Under the pieces are notes generated by a model. It saw only the letters and a program-made list of their open reading frames with translations. It was not told the DNA's origin and made no database searches. Source: Owenia fusiformis (taxonomy: Eukaryota > Annelida > Polychaeta > Sabellida > Oweniidae). Taken from it: a DNA stretch of 64,000 nucleotides. The translations under genes were made by a program, and so were the position numbers. This document shows, in pieces, positions 38,905-53,656 of the stretch. The first letter of the stretch is position 1. Each line of letters begins with the position of its first letter. The stretch lies in assembly GCA_903813345.2 (NCBI GenBank), contig CAIIXF020000001.1, positions 18,063,915 through 18,127,914 of the forward strand. Direction: 5' to 3'.

Positions 38905-38973
38905 CATCATGATATACCATGACATCTCAAATCTTCTCAGGTGAAACAGAAAGATGCTATGAGTATCAGAATG
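38905..38973. repeat. dispersed repeat, short version
   Basis: CATCATGATATACCATGACA onward, then GTGAAACAGAAAGATGCTAT directly after it. This is the contiguous counterpart of the two blocks at 36108-36143 and 36426-36459, about 90% identical by eye and in the same orientation. Confidence 0.6.
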
Positions 38974-41900
38974 CAGAAGTGGCGTCAGTTATACTCTGGG
39001 TAAAGTATGGGTAAAATTCTTTGATCTATTTAGATTTTCAATTACACGTTAGGAAACATGTTGGTTTTCGTATGAAGTGTTTCAAACATTCAAATTCCAG
39101 TTGATTTCAAATCTTGTAAATGTACGTACTGGGTCTGAAAATCCCCTCACAACATCTTGAGTTGATCACTTGAATATGTTTAGAATATTCAGCTGTGCTC
39201 TGACCGCACGATAACCCCTGCTCTGTTGACCAGTCATAAACTGTTTCATCAGTTTATTTTCTTCAGCCATATTGCGAACCTTAATGAATCTAGATGTCAG
39301 TACCATGAGTTGGATTCACTTTGGATGTTGATTATATTAAGTAGCAACATTTTCCAAATTTTTCCTATTTAAACGTTTTTTCTTGTGTTATAACATAGCC
39401 CCTCGTTTACGCGGTAGTTATACCATCTTTCTCACTGCTATACCCAATGGCTATCGTGGGATCCATAGTCTGTTCTATATAGTTTCCCATGGAATAGACA
39501 CACTTTTCATATAAAGAGAGTGTCTGATAAACCAGAGTGCCCAATGGACCATAGAAGTGTTTTTGATTGACCATTGCTTTACACCGTTGCAGATGTTTCA
39601 TTTTCTTGGTCTGTTTTGTAACATGTTTTCCTTTTGGGACGTGTGCATGACATAGTGTGTACACCAAAGGCTGTTGTTGATACCTAGACGAAGAGATTTA
39701 GACGGCCATTTTTCTTCCCCTTGTTTTTGCAAATTGAGTTGATATATGTGTGTCAGTAATCCGTTTGTTTAACAATGATATACACCTAAGAAATAATGCT
39801 TTGGTAATTGGAACATAACCTAACGCCAACCAACCCTACGGAACACATGCATAATGCATTACTTTTAATTTAAACGGAAATGGTTTCTCCCTTCCTATAA
39901 TTGAAACCTGGGAATATATAGAATTTAGACCAGTATAAATATTCCTTCAACGTTTCTGTTCATTTCTGGTCATTAGAAACCAAATGGAAAAAGTGATTTA
40001 TTCTAGATTTATAGTAGGGAATTTACACATAATTCCCGTTAATCAATCTTTAACGAATGTATCTAATCTGGGGCGGGAATGAGATTGTAAAGATGACTGT
40101 ATTAGAAGGTTGGTCAAGTAGATAGTTCACATATATCATCCCCGCGACACATTTGCATCACGGTATACTCCCAAGTCATCATGTTAGTAATTTGATTTGT
40201 TAATGTGAACTTATGGACCATGCAGAATCTATACATCAACTCCGATTTTTTGACATCTGGCATGAGTAATTAGGTTTATGCATAATATTACTTTGTGGAA
40301 AATGACATTTAACAAATATGTTTCTATTTTATGAGCATTTTATTATCGTTTTTTATTAATCTATGTAGTTAAACTTTGGTCATTACCTTGGCATGCTAAA
40401 CCGATGTATTCGTTACTTTGATTTCAAAAATCATCCATTAACAGAGAAACCTATCATATTTCCTCTTTTAAATATGTTTCAATACAACGACCTTATTTTA
40501 AACAATATACAGCCTGTATGTATGGAGCAACGGCTTTAATTATTGCAATTTTCAAAATATATTTAATTAACTTTAGCGACCAAGGTTCCTGAAAAAGCGC
40601 GTTTTGCATAATTGTTCCAACGGCACCAGGGGCATATGCATTATGGATTGAACACATTTGTTTAAGGTTTTAAAATTTGATGGCATTTGTTTTTATGGCA
40701 TGTGCAGGTGATGATACTTCTACCAGATTTGTCTTATACATTTACACTTATTAAAATGATTAGATATGAAAAAACTATAGCCGATCTAAATCAATTATTG
40801 ATGCATATTTGACAAACAAATATTATCTATGAGAAAACCCATTACCACTTTCCGATGTCTGTGGCTTTCCTGAAACCATTCTAATTCATCAGAGTCATCA
40901 TAAGACAAAACATTTTCCAAGCCATCAGATTCCAAAAGTAAATCAGTGCATCTCGAGGAATAAATTAATATCTAAGAATGTCTACATATTCCAAGGGAGA
41001 ATTCGGTGAATCCCTCAATGCCTTGAAACGCATTGGCGAGTTGTATATTCCCGTTCGATAACACATCGTGAGATTCAAATATGGCCAGCGGAGGGACAAA
41101 CCCTATATCTAGAATACAAGGTTACAAACAATGCCATCTCTGAATTCGAATATATTAAAAGCTGGTGAAATTGGACAAAAGACAGAAGCCTAGATGCTAT
41201 TTGACAACATCAATTTTTCAAGAATTCAACATTACCACACAAACAAAAGAATCTTTAGTATTGGTAATGGTTGCAAAATTGGAAGGCTGTATTTTTGTGT
41301 CACCCTGTGCATAACACATGTACCACACTTTGTTAATCAACAAATGCAAATAAATGCCTTGAACGCCATATAATAAGCATCACCCTGCACATGAATTGAG
41401 CAATTTTTCTACCTTTTCACGTTCTTTCTATCATGTAAAACGTAGATGTAACGTGTATATTATCATTTGATTATATCGGTAGATGTTAAGATTCAGAAGC
41501 ACACTTTATATTTATTGGGGGTTGGTTCATATTAGTTGAAATTCATGTTCATATTTTTCATGTTTCGTTGCGTTGGATCTTAGCTGATATCGATGCCTGG
41601 AATGTGAAGAAACACTTGAAAACTGAAATATGATTGTTCCCCCCAGTGGCTCTGGCAGCTGCACTCTAAGGGCTAAGTGGTTGATGAAATATGGTAGTTT
41701 TATCTGGTTAAAAGTAAGGGTTGTACTGGAACGAACTTTGTGTCTCACATCAAGTTTATGGCTGTCCAAAACATCCACATAGCAAGTTGCCAGTATTTCT
41801 AATAAAGTAGAACAACGGCCTACTGTACGTCGTGGTTACCTATTATTTTAAGTCTTACATTTTTGCAGTTAACACGTTTGACTTTATACTTATATATTTT

Positions 41901-44900
41901 CGATACTAGTTCTGAATAATCAGGGGGCCTGTGTTGTTCCATGCTCTTTTCTTGTTGCACAGAGAGGGAACAGTGCTTTGCTTTTTGACAAAATTCCAGT
42001 TCTTAATTCCTCAATCAGAATAAACAAAATATTGGCATCGAGTTTAACATTTTATTTCACATCTGTGATTGAAACAGTAAAATCGTGTTGTTCTTGAGGA
42101 TGATACCTCGGTGAACTTTAGGTTGACCCATGTCTTTAGTATACGATATCCCTATGAGGAAAGGAAATTTATCGGGATGATATACAAGTACACAAAATAC
42201 CCCCAATTTCTGTAATATTATTTAACAATAAACTACTGACCTAGTTTTGTGAAAAAAACGTAAATCACATAAACATGTATTGCTTATTTGACAATTTCTA
42301 TTTAGGAATCATCATAGATCATTTGAAATACTATAACGATGGTGGGTTTTCCTCAAGCTCACTAGTGTGCATCCGTTGATTTTATATGCTCTCTGTCCGT
42401 TCATCACTGCTAAGAATTAATGGCAACTGGCAACTCAGATATTTATTTTGTGATATTTGAGGACCGTAATAAACGGAGAGGTTTAATATCTTGAATGTGG
42501 GCTTAGCATAGATATTTTATATTTTCACTCTCTGTGTCTATACGTTAATGTGTTCGTGATTCGTGAAGGTTGTGTTGATTGGTGTAGACTTGATATGCAT
42601 GTAAAAAGGCAAGAAACGCACTGCAAATCCTTCCCTTAGTTGCAACTTAGAGATGAAACACACCGAACGTTTCTTGATTTAGGATGATTTGAAACAATGG
42701 CTTCACCTATGGCAGTGTCCCGGAAGTAAAATGCTGAAGTATAGCGAAGTAATACCATGCCAAAGGATAATAATTACACATAATGTTGACCTATTACTAA
42801 TTACTGTTACTCGATTCCCTGTAAATCATAGTCTTGTGTCAAAAAGGTTATCCCGTCCTCTATGGCTGTAATTCATCTGGAGATGTCTGAACCCGCAAGC
42901 TAAATCTCCTGTTTATCATTTATTTCATTTTAGTTATGCCTCTGTGGAATCAAAATGCACAACGTAAAGAGAACCTTGGAAATTGAATCATCACTTGCTG
43001 ATTAAAGCAAAGTACGAAACCAGAAGCCAACAACCTAGTTTAGGAAGCTATTTTCAAAAAAGCGAAATTATTGGAAGGGATATGGGTCGTGAGGTATGTT
43101 GTTCTCTACTGTTTCACATGTGTCATTTCTCATTCAAGATCTGGTGACAATGTTAATGTACTTGCTGTATGTCTGTGCTATGTCGATTGGTTATCATAAG
43201 AGACAGTACTCAAAACATTCAGCGTATGAAACGTAATTTTAATAAACAATCATAGAAAATGTCCAGCAATGACATGTTTTATTTGATACTAATCCCGATG
43301 CCCGGAGACAAGTTGTAATTATTAGTGAAGCTGACCTTTAATGAAGCGAAATCAAACTAGCGAAATGGTTAGATGTATGTAAAAGCTCGAATTCAAAACT
43401 CTGGATTCAAAGAAATACATGTTAAACTACTGTGTTATCAAGAGTTATTGGAGATACATGATATCAATGGTCCAAGTTTGATCTTAATAAAAATGTTCCA
43501 CGTATGTTGTCGAATGTAATGCCTCGATTCACTTCGCTGATTGTAATATACAAGAACAAACATAGGTTCATTGACTGTGCGATACCATACAGACAGGCAT
43601 GAAGTGATTTATTCAAAGAAAAAAATAAGCGAAGATGAAATTGGTGTTGGTACTATTTTCTATTGTTACATTAAAAACCATGTTAACGAGACATTTGGGA
43701 TTTCAAATCCATTAATGTTATTACATATTCATATTGGGTCACTGTCATAAGATCACATTACATTAGATCTATCTCATAAACAAACGCTTGGCATTTTAAT
43801 GATAACCGTCCACACGTATGTGGTTATAATAAACACATATTCTTTCTCAAATTCATCAAAAATCACTTGATTTTTCATGTGTACGCTTGCTGTATATTTT
43901 GACATAAATCTATAATAATTGCCCGATGGGGATTCCACGTAAATCGTTCATTAGTATTGAAAATGTTCTATACCAGCCCTATTGCTATATGAAGCCAAGT
44001 CAACGTCTACAGATAGAAACGAATGTTATTGACATTAATGTGACCATGTACGTTATTGGCATTACTGTAAATATTAAATACAAATGTGTGATCCATATGA
44101 CTACCTACATATTAGGTCGACGAGGGTTTGGATTTCAGACCTATGCTTCGGTATAGCGACACGTCTATCCTCACATTTATATTTAGCGTCCGTTTATATG
44201 GAGTCACTTTGCCCTATCACAAGTTTTTACAGTATATTTATCTGATTATCTTTGCACAGTGTTTCTTGATTTTGATAATTTGAATGCTTTTCAAATATTT
44301 TATATCCACGAACCTAAAGTGTTTTTTTTTCAAGTGAGGTCAGTTTCTAATGTAGTTATAATATTTGATCACCCGTGTGCATGATTAACAAATATTAAAA
44401 TGTTTGAACTTTAGTTTTTCTTAATTAATCTATTAAAAGAACCAGGTGAATTTCATTTGACCGTGATGTTATTTAGTTCCCATGGATCAAATTTCTTGCA
44501 ATCTTATCTCCATGGACATTTGTTTATCATGTCAAGGATTCCCTTTTGTTTCTGACGACCTGCGATGGACTGACGAACAAAATTGATGGCTATATATAAA
44601 GACAAAGATAGAACATTCGTTGTGAGTAAAGCACATACAATTTCTTAATGAAGCTTAATTGTCAAATGACAAACGAATTGAATTAGAATAATAAAACTGT
44701 CCACAAGTTGAGATAAATGTCGAATTGTAACGTGTTAATCGCATAATTTTATAATCAAGCGCTTCCAGAAGAGAGGATTTGGCTAGTAGTATTAGGCAGG
44801 AGGAAATTTGATTAAGAAATTTATTGCCATTTTAACAAAAAAATAATTTACGCGGGTGCACTGATCTCTCAAAAAAGCATTGGTCCTATCATGTGGTTGC

Positions 44901-47900
44901 GCTGATCCCATTAGATTGTCAGTTTCTCTTGAATGCACACTAGCCATGCATTAATCATGGTCGCCCCGAGATCGTTAACTGAAAAAGAAACCCTGTTTCA
45001 ATAAATAAAAAGAAGCATTTATCAATCCCTCGGGAATATCTTGTTAGCCGATGAGAGGATTATTTTCTTGGCTGCAGAATGGAGTTATAAGGCTCGTTAG
45101 GAGTTTGGATTAAGAGGTGGTGCCTTAGGGTCTTTTCTATGCTGTTTGTTTTGAAGTACATTTACAGTGAATACTTTTGATCATCCTATTGGTCGAATGG
45201 AATTTTCGTTATTGAATGAATTGTACACACATTAAATACATATAGGTTAATGAGCTAGAGTTTCTTTGCAATCGGGCATTATTCTGGATATATTGTTTAT
45301 ATTTTGACATACATGTAGAATTAATTTTGAGTGTGAGTGTGATAAATATGAGTTCTTGGTTGCGAATGGTTTCACTGCTTTTCATTTAGCAAAGACATAT
45401 TGGAACAAAATATTTGATTATTTGGGCATTTTGAGTGGCGGAATTTAAACGAATGCTAAATTAAAACCAGCTTTTGAATGTTATCATTTACACCATATCA
45501 TTTAACTATGATTCAATTCAGTATTTATGTTCTATTTATCACTTTCCATATCGCCTGTTTATCACACACTAGAGGCGCTATGGATCATACAGACTGAAGA
45601 TTCATTCATGAATACTAAATCTATTCATCTTTTGACATTCAAGAGTTAAAATATTCTTTACTGAGCAATAAAACCATAATTGAGAGACCCTCCATTCTCA
45701 TTGGCGCACAAGCCAATAACTTCCTAATAAAATCTGGCGGCCATCTTGGTTGCATTTGAAATACGGCGGGAATTCGATAGATTTTGCTGTGTCTTTATTT
45801 TAAAATGGCGACGAAGATATCTGTTCTTAGATAAATGGATATACATAGCCTTGGGGAGCACTTCGCTGGCATTGTGGTATGTTATATCAGTTAGCTTTTC
45901 TTACCACATCCTTTTCAAAGTTGGCCTTGTCCGTGAAATCGTCTCCATCCTGGTTAGGTTAACTTTATAAGCAGGATTCGGAAATTAACGAAACGTACAT
46001 CCGATTTCGGGATCGAAACGCCACTATTTCACGGATTTTTCATTCATTTCGTTATCTTATAGTTTTTATGTCATTGATGTCACCCAAGGAATGGTTTAGT
46101 GAGGTAAATAGTACTAAATACACGCATGAGCCGAGATATTACAGGCGATGCGCATTTTTGAAGTATATCTATCCATAGATAAACATAGGCAAACGTTGAA
46201 GACGATATAGTGTGTAGATATATCTATTTTAACAGTAAATCATTGAATCAAAACAATGTTACATATACTTTAACGATGTTTTAAACTAATTAGTCAGAAA
46301 GCTTTATTTACAGGAGCATCATAGTCGCTTTGATGTAGTGTTGAAACATGAGAAATCAATGAAGTGAAATGGAGATTTCTGGGGTGTTGTTTGTTTGTGG
46401 TAACGTGTAGTGTTAAGAATGAGTTTAAACCATTAACAATGCTATTTTATTTGGAACGCTAAGAAGTTATGTAAAGTTTACATAGCACGTATTTTCTTTA
46501 TTGTTCTATCTATTTGGGTTGAAGATTAGCTTGTTTGTCAGTTTTGTGGTTTTTAAACTTAATAAATGGGGTACAGACTTTCAATGATCGTTATTCTAGC
46601 ATCAGCTTCATATCCTAAACGTGTTCTACTGTTTGCATGATATCTGAACGAAATGTTTCATTTTCAAACCGACACTGGCTTCTCTTTTGATAGAAACATC
46701 GGTAGATAGACGAGATAAATTGATCATCTTTTGAGGTTTTGACAATATTGGTGTTTGGATTTCTTCTGTGTATAAATTGTTCAGTTTTAAATAGTCAATC
46801 AATATCGTTTATTGGGATTTGTTTGTTCATCGAATTCCATTCGTCTTATTTTGATACAATAAATACTTGATAAAATTTAGAATCGTTCCAAGTCTTCATT
46901 AATATTGATTAAAGTAAATATATATGTTTTTGTATAAATTCAATTAAGAACGGCGCATATGTACAATGTAATCGTTCAGCTTTGATTAACGTTTGTCGTC
47001 AAGGGAATTCAATCCTTATCCAGGTACGCTGGTATTCATCTGCGGGACACTGATTTATCTATCATTTCATAAATAGGCGCCCGCCATATTGGACTATAAT
47101 TTCAGAAATATACAAAACACATATCAACGTTATGGATGGGATTTATATTTGTGCACTATAAATATTCATTCCAATTAGACTAGTTTGTATCATGTATCAA
47201 AGTAGCATATTTCCGTGTTATAAAATGCACCAAGGGCTACATGGGTATTTAATCTTGCCATGTGAGATACATTCTGGACAGTTCCACCCAAATGCAGTTC
47301 AAATTTCGGAAAAGGAATTTGACAAACAGCTGTACGAGTATTACCTAAAATTAACTCCATAAATTAGGAATTGGATGTCAAACGTTCAGCGAAATGTAGT
47401 GTTATCGGATGGTCCATGGCAGATATAAATGTAAGGCTCAGCCAAGTAATTCCAAAACACGGTGTTCTGAATGTCATTAGCAGTCTTAAAGATCCATCAT
47501 GTTTGACTTTTAAACTCTGACCATTTGTTTTAATAACAAACACGTCAAAGGAGTTAATTTGGTATAAACCATACCCTTTTACGTAGCTGATTTTCTCTTG
47601 AAAAGTGTTCCCCTATCAGAGAACCACTTAAACAAGATGGAAAATAACGAGCTTGCTATCTATGGAGTTCTGCTTTGCACAAAAGCTAGTTTATTCAAGA
47701 TAAGCTAGTTATATCCAAGCTTGTGTTCATTTTTAATTAAAGCTTCAAACATTGTGTGGTCCTTTGTATTCTTGGAGAGTTGCATGTTTCAGTTTCAATC
47801 AGGTGTCAACGTTGTCAATTTTAAGTCCATGTCTTCACGGTGTTGGAATCTCGTATCGGTCCCCGTCGATCTCATCTGAAAATAAAGTATTCTTTTTTAT

Positions 47901-50900
47901 TGTTGTAATGATTCATTTATCACGATTAAACAGCAAATTTTGTATTCAAAACATGACTTTCAATTTCATGTTTTTTAATGAAATACTGATCTCATAGATT
48001 TAGTGGATATTTCGTTAATTCAAGAATTCTGATATTTTTACGAAATGGGAATTATCTATTCAAAATTGTTTTAAACGTTCTTTATGTTTGAATAATTATT
48101 GCTAAAACACCTAAAATAATGTAGTGGATTACTTTGTGAATATATAATCGTTGATATAACTAGCGAATCCCTTTACTGTGTTCGTACCTTTCTTATTTTA
48201 GGCGGCATAGAACCAAAAACACTCTAGATAACGAAACAATATATAAATGTTACAATACCAAGTATACTCTATTAAACTACGTATGTTTTAACCACTAAAA
48301 CAAGTGGTATTGAATTAAAAGCAAGTTCTCAGCAATGACATGACAGTATTCATTATATAACTCAGATTAAATGCAAACATAACCCTTTTGGCCCTAAGGT
48401 GTTTTTCATGAGGTTTGGAATCATTAGGATCAATCTAATTTCTTTCAAACAAGGTAAAATATTAGCCATCAAGCTAAAATGACGATGACCGCAACGATGT
48501 TTCTCGTGGTAGTTCATCGTTCATAGTTATATTATAAGCATTATGATTAATAAACAGAGAAGTCATCTGATCCCTATTCACGACAATTCCAACCAAACAA
48601 TTAATCTAAAAATGATTGGATGAAAAGCGATGTTATGTTCATTAAAGCAATATAAATAGTGTCGCAACGCAATAAGTATCAAATCTCGTTTCTCTTTAGA
48701 AACATGATCTAACAATTCACTCTCTTGCAACATTGTTCATTGTAATCACAGCCTTTGTATTTGTTAGCACTATCCCTGGTTTAATTATTTCCAGTTCAAT
48801 CCATCATATCAGCAAATCATAGTTTTAATGTTGTGGTGAAACGTCTATGATATGATACTTTAAATATACAAACAATACAGTATATAACATATTGAAATTA
48901 ATAAGCTTATTGCTACCACGCTATCGATCTGTATTTTATTTCAATCTTAGTTGTCATTTTAATTTATTTAAACTCTTTGATTTGATCTTTTTAAGATTCA
49001 ATTTTTCCTAATATATACCATGTTATTAATGCTTTAAGATTATGGAAATACCACGACGGAAATACAATCAACTGAATTAGAAACTATCAGATTAATTTTG
49101 TTAAAAGTTAAATGAAAGATATTGAGAGAACTGCCCTATTATCTTTTGCAGTTGGTACCGTTTAACAACTGTACACATCTTCTTAATTTTAACATTGCCG
49201 TGGTAATAATTTGATAAAATGAATTTTGTAATTTTGTTCTCTTATCTTGAATTCCAATACATTTTGTACTAGTCGAAAACAATTATTATCGATTTTTTAG
49301 AAATAATGCCGTTGGCACTAATACGGGTTGTCGGGTCAGTTTCACTCATTTAATCTATTTTCGAAATGTAACAAAAACAAAAGGAATCAAACGCTTATTG
49401 TACCTTTTGGATTTATTTTGTTTTCAAATATGAATAATCCGGTTCTTAATACGTCCACCAAATATAAGAGGCTAAATGTCGCCATCATATTATATATATA
49501 TTCTTAACAAGTTTCCATAATTGAAAATAATCAAAAATAACAACTGTGATACCATTTTAAATGTAAATCCAAATAAACAGAAAAACACAGAATTATTCTT
49601 GTGATATTTTATAATACCCATTCTCCATGTCGTGATCTGTCAAGTAATTGATCAGTTAGTTTAATGTTTTAGTTGTTCTTCCTGAAAATATAATTTGTAT
49701 TTTCTAGAGTTGTATTTTCTTGTTGTGTATACATGAAAACTGAATTAACATTTTCTGGAGCAAGGAAACGGTTGGCTCACCTTGGTTACCAATTTGTATT
49801 TTTCACACTACAACTTGAACCTTCCGACTCAGAATGGTGAATCATACTGTTTTTCATACCTCATCCTCACAGAAGCAGTAAACTAGCAAACATAGCGGTG
49901 ACATTGACACTATAAAAGTGCTATATCGCGCACATATTCATGTTTTATTACCCCATTTCAGGCAATTAATATCTCATTTATACGATTTTATGGCCAAAAT
50001 ATAGGTCACGAGTCGTAAAAATGATAGCAAGCCAACTACCTGTTTTCTTCCTGTATTCTTCCCCGAGTCGCAAACGGTGTTTGAAGGATTTGGTCTAGAT
50101 AGAATTAAAACAAAATACAAAATGACAATGAGAATTTCTACGTACGCCGAGGAGATGTTGGATGCGAACATATTAACGTGAGTTCAATTCCATTAATTTT
50201 TCGTTTTTCTCTGATGAGTAGCCAGATATAATGAATGGTCGAAGACAAAGAAAGGAAAGTTCACGAATAACTGGTATTGGAGAACAAACCATATAACAGT
50301 TATCTATTTGATAGATGCTTGCAATATCTATCCTTTTATTGAAGTCTAAAATGAAACTCAACCGACTGCAAAATCGATGATTTGATCGTGCAAATAAAGC
50401 GTTAGCTTGGGGACGCCATATTGAATTGAAGGACACTGGTCAAGCAAGAGAGTTATCCACTAAAATAACGAAAGAAGGCGCTTTTGATTATAAATGTTAC
50501 TATTGATGTATTTCATATATTGTAAATAGTATGGAAATAATATTAAAAGAACCGACACAACTTTTATTGTGAAGCTTTGGTATGATTTCATAGATAATAT
50601 CTCGAATGTCAAAACACATTGTTTTTCAACCGTATATCTTGTTTAGTTGTGAAAAGGATCCTTATTATAAAAGTCCAAGTCCTGTATGTTACAATATTGA
50701 AATTGTTTAATGCAAACCAAAGGCACGATGACATTTCTGCGTAATACTATATTCAAATAACCACCTCAGTCGTGTTTTTATGTTATTTCTAACAAAAGAG
50801 AATTTTGAATTAGATACTAAATTGTTTCAGTGGAAGAAAAGCTTTTAATACAAACTAGTTTTACGTCAAATAGCATCCCGAATGTGCTAAATCTTCGTAT

Positions 50901-53497
50901 CGACTTGATTCAAAACATTTCCTAAAATACTCCCCGTGGAGTAGAATACTCCTCTAACGTCACATACAAGAGTAGTACAATAGTTAAAGATACAAAAAGG
51001 TTTTGAAAAATCAATTAATGTATCATTGCTTTTAACATTTACTTCAGGAATTGTTTAGTCACACATTAACGTGTAGATTCTCATATTCATGTACGGTACA
51101 ATCTCAAATAATTAAGTGCTCGTTTTCATAGTATCATGCTTATTTTTAGGTAACGGGGGTATAACCGAAGAATCACACATGTTTTATACCCATGTTATCG
51201 GAAGGGGTTCCTTCCGAAACAAAAAAAGCTCGATGTTCATTACGATAGACACGAATTATCACATGCGGATGCACACCAAGAGTCTTTGAGTGCAATGCCG
51301 TTATTTAAGGAAATATCCAATTCATGTGGTTTAATAATAAATGAAATATCGTCGTTCCGTTGTGCTTTATTTAAGGATGTGTTTTCTAAGAGGTAAATTC
51401 TAAATTAAATGTCATCGTGAGAAAAACGTGAAATGTGGAACCACGTATTTCTGCATTGGGAATTTTCAAATTATTATTACCACATGATAAATGTATATTT
51501 TAAACCATGTAGCCATCTGAATATCTTTATACATTATTTGAAGGACGCCCTGCTAATAATTCGTTTTTGAGAAATGTGTTGTGTTCCACTAACAAATAGC
51601 AAAGGGCATTTGCTGGTCAGAGCCTGTATAACTTGTCATTAAAATACCGGTTGAATGATGGCTTCTCCGTTTTTATTGCCTATTTGTAAGAAACCTACAT
51701 CAATTTTCTCAAGTTTCTTCATTTTATGGATGGAAAACAGCATAGGTACATATCTCTACAACTCGGGGAAGCATTTGGCGTGAGTGTTACTAACATCTGC
51801 GCCTCCTTCAACGTTGGGTTACAAACGTTGATACGATTTACATGTTAATCTGGAATTATTTCAAACAGTTTAGAAAATTATTCATAAAAACGTATAAACA
51901 CGAGTCAATTAGACGAGCATATTTCCATTTGGGAACAAATGGTTGCTAAGATTTAGACGAAAGAATCCCATGAGAATGATGAGTTATAAAAGTGTATCAT
52001 ATTTTGCAGCATTAGCAAAATTTGGTTTATTATGTATTTTACTGAAATAATATACACCAATGGTCTAATAATTTATATTAATTCCTTAAAGGCAGGGATT
52101 CCTTACCATTTGGCAAATAAAACCACAACCCCATTTTGATGCAGCCTATTACATAACTGAATGACAGTTTAAAATATTACATTGCATTTTTCAACCCAGA
52201 TAGGTACTACTATTTAAATATAAAATGACAATCTGATTCAGAATATATTCATTAATAACTGTTTCAAAATTTAGCTGATTCTGTGCAAAAATACCAGAGA
52301 AAATACGGAAAACATGTCTTAGGTGTCATATTCTCTGGATCAATTCAAACATGCTATTACATGATTTTCTAACTGACTTTCTGTTGTTAAAGTAATGTAT
52401 TAAAACTACGATTAAACATTACTTTCAAAACTGCGTTCGTAGTTCTATACAATTCTACAATAATTCGTGTGTGCTTTCTCACATCTCATTTATAATGTTG
52501 TTATCATGGATATACAGGTATATTAAAAACTATTCATGAAAAACTGTTAGACGTACCTCTGAGAAGCAACACTTGAATGTAACCATGGACTTTCAATTAG
52601 AAATGAAAATATCGTTTCCTCTAGGTCTTTGAATCGCATAAAAGATTATCATATTCTCCCTAAAACACACTTAAATTTAAAAATTACTAAGAATACATCT
52701 TATATATCATTTTTGAAATTTTGAAAAGGACTTGAAACACGAAGTCGTGTGATCGTTCAAAGTTGGATACACAAATGAAGTTAAATCGTCAAGTTTTAGA
52801 ACATCGTTCAAGGTTATTAAAGGTTTATATATGTCTCCGCCTACTAGCAATTGACATTAACATTTATTCATCCAACACAGCATTTTGGGCTTTAATTATA
52901 CAAAAAGAAGATGATTTTAGATGCGATGACTAAATATCCACACTATGTACATCCAGGAAAATTGTTGATGTTTATGAAGAAAAAGGGCCATGGATGGTTT
53001 GTCGAGTGTATTTTACATGACTTTCTTTTGTAAAGAATCCGTGAAAATATATACTCTGGGGAGAAGAACATTAGAAAGTATTTTCCTGGGAAATTATATA
53101 TTCCTCATTCAAACATGACCGTGCTCTATTCGAATTTCTCAACCAATCAGAATGCAGCATAGCCAATATAGAACGTTCTCTAATTCTCCATAGATGCACG
53201 ACCATGCTCTATTCAATCTGCAATTTGCATTGTTTTGAGTGACGTCACATCTCAGCTGCACATCTGGGGCTCTGTCCGGGGATAGCTGTTCTTTTTTACT
53301 CCCTCCGTAACTACTGTAACTATTTAACTATGGCTGACTTGCATACACCGTATAAAATCTAAAACGGGGAGTAAAATAGAACAGCCCAAACAAATTCTAA
53401 AATTTTTCCGGCCGACTTCAGAATCTTGACAGCATGCGTATTCTTCCTTCATGCCCGTTCCACAAACACGGCTTTTACTAATTTTTATGTTTGAATC
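38974..53497. other. long intergenic stretch, no gene recognised
   Basis: About 14.5 kb with no homeobox, transposase or RNA gene that I can identify. A mariner-type terminus (TTTTTGTGTCACCCTG) lies at about 41291-41306. A cluster of GC-richer promoter-like motifs is at 45736-45812, and isolated GCCATATTGG-type motifs are at 47083 and 50415. Around 53110-53215 two copies of a GACC(A/G)TGCTCTATTC block lie about 85 bp apart. The open frame at 45746-45970 would have to start at TTG and has no recognisable domain. Confidence 0.5.
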
Positions 53498-53656
53498 GGA
53501 ATAAATAATGATAGGCCATTCAATATGGTGAAATTCAGCACTCGTTGGACAGAATGTTAATACAAATGCACTCACCTTCGGTTCGTGCTTTGTACAACAT
53601 TCTGTCCAACTCGTGCTGAATTTCACCATATTGAATGGCCTATCATTATTTATTCC
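53498..53656. repeat. near-perfect inverted repeat, 61-bp arms, 37-bp loop
   Basis: The left arm 53498-53558 (…GGCCATTCAATATGGTGAAA…) and right arm 53596-53656 are reverse complements except for a small mismatched patch (CAACGAG versus CAACTCG). The loop itself begins to pair again (TACAAA with TTTGTA, GCA with TGC), so the stem approaches 70 bp. No clear TA or other flanking duplication was seen. It may be a small foldback element or a transcribed hairpin. The minus-strand open frame across it (53324-53629) is a consequence of the repeat, not a gene. Confidence 0.92.

Noticed and set aside
53324-53629. Minus-strand 101-codon open frame
   Set aside because: It runs across the hairpin repeat and matches nothing recognisable; its length is probably incidental.
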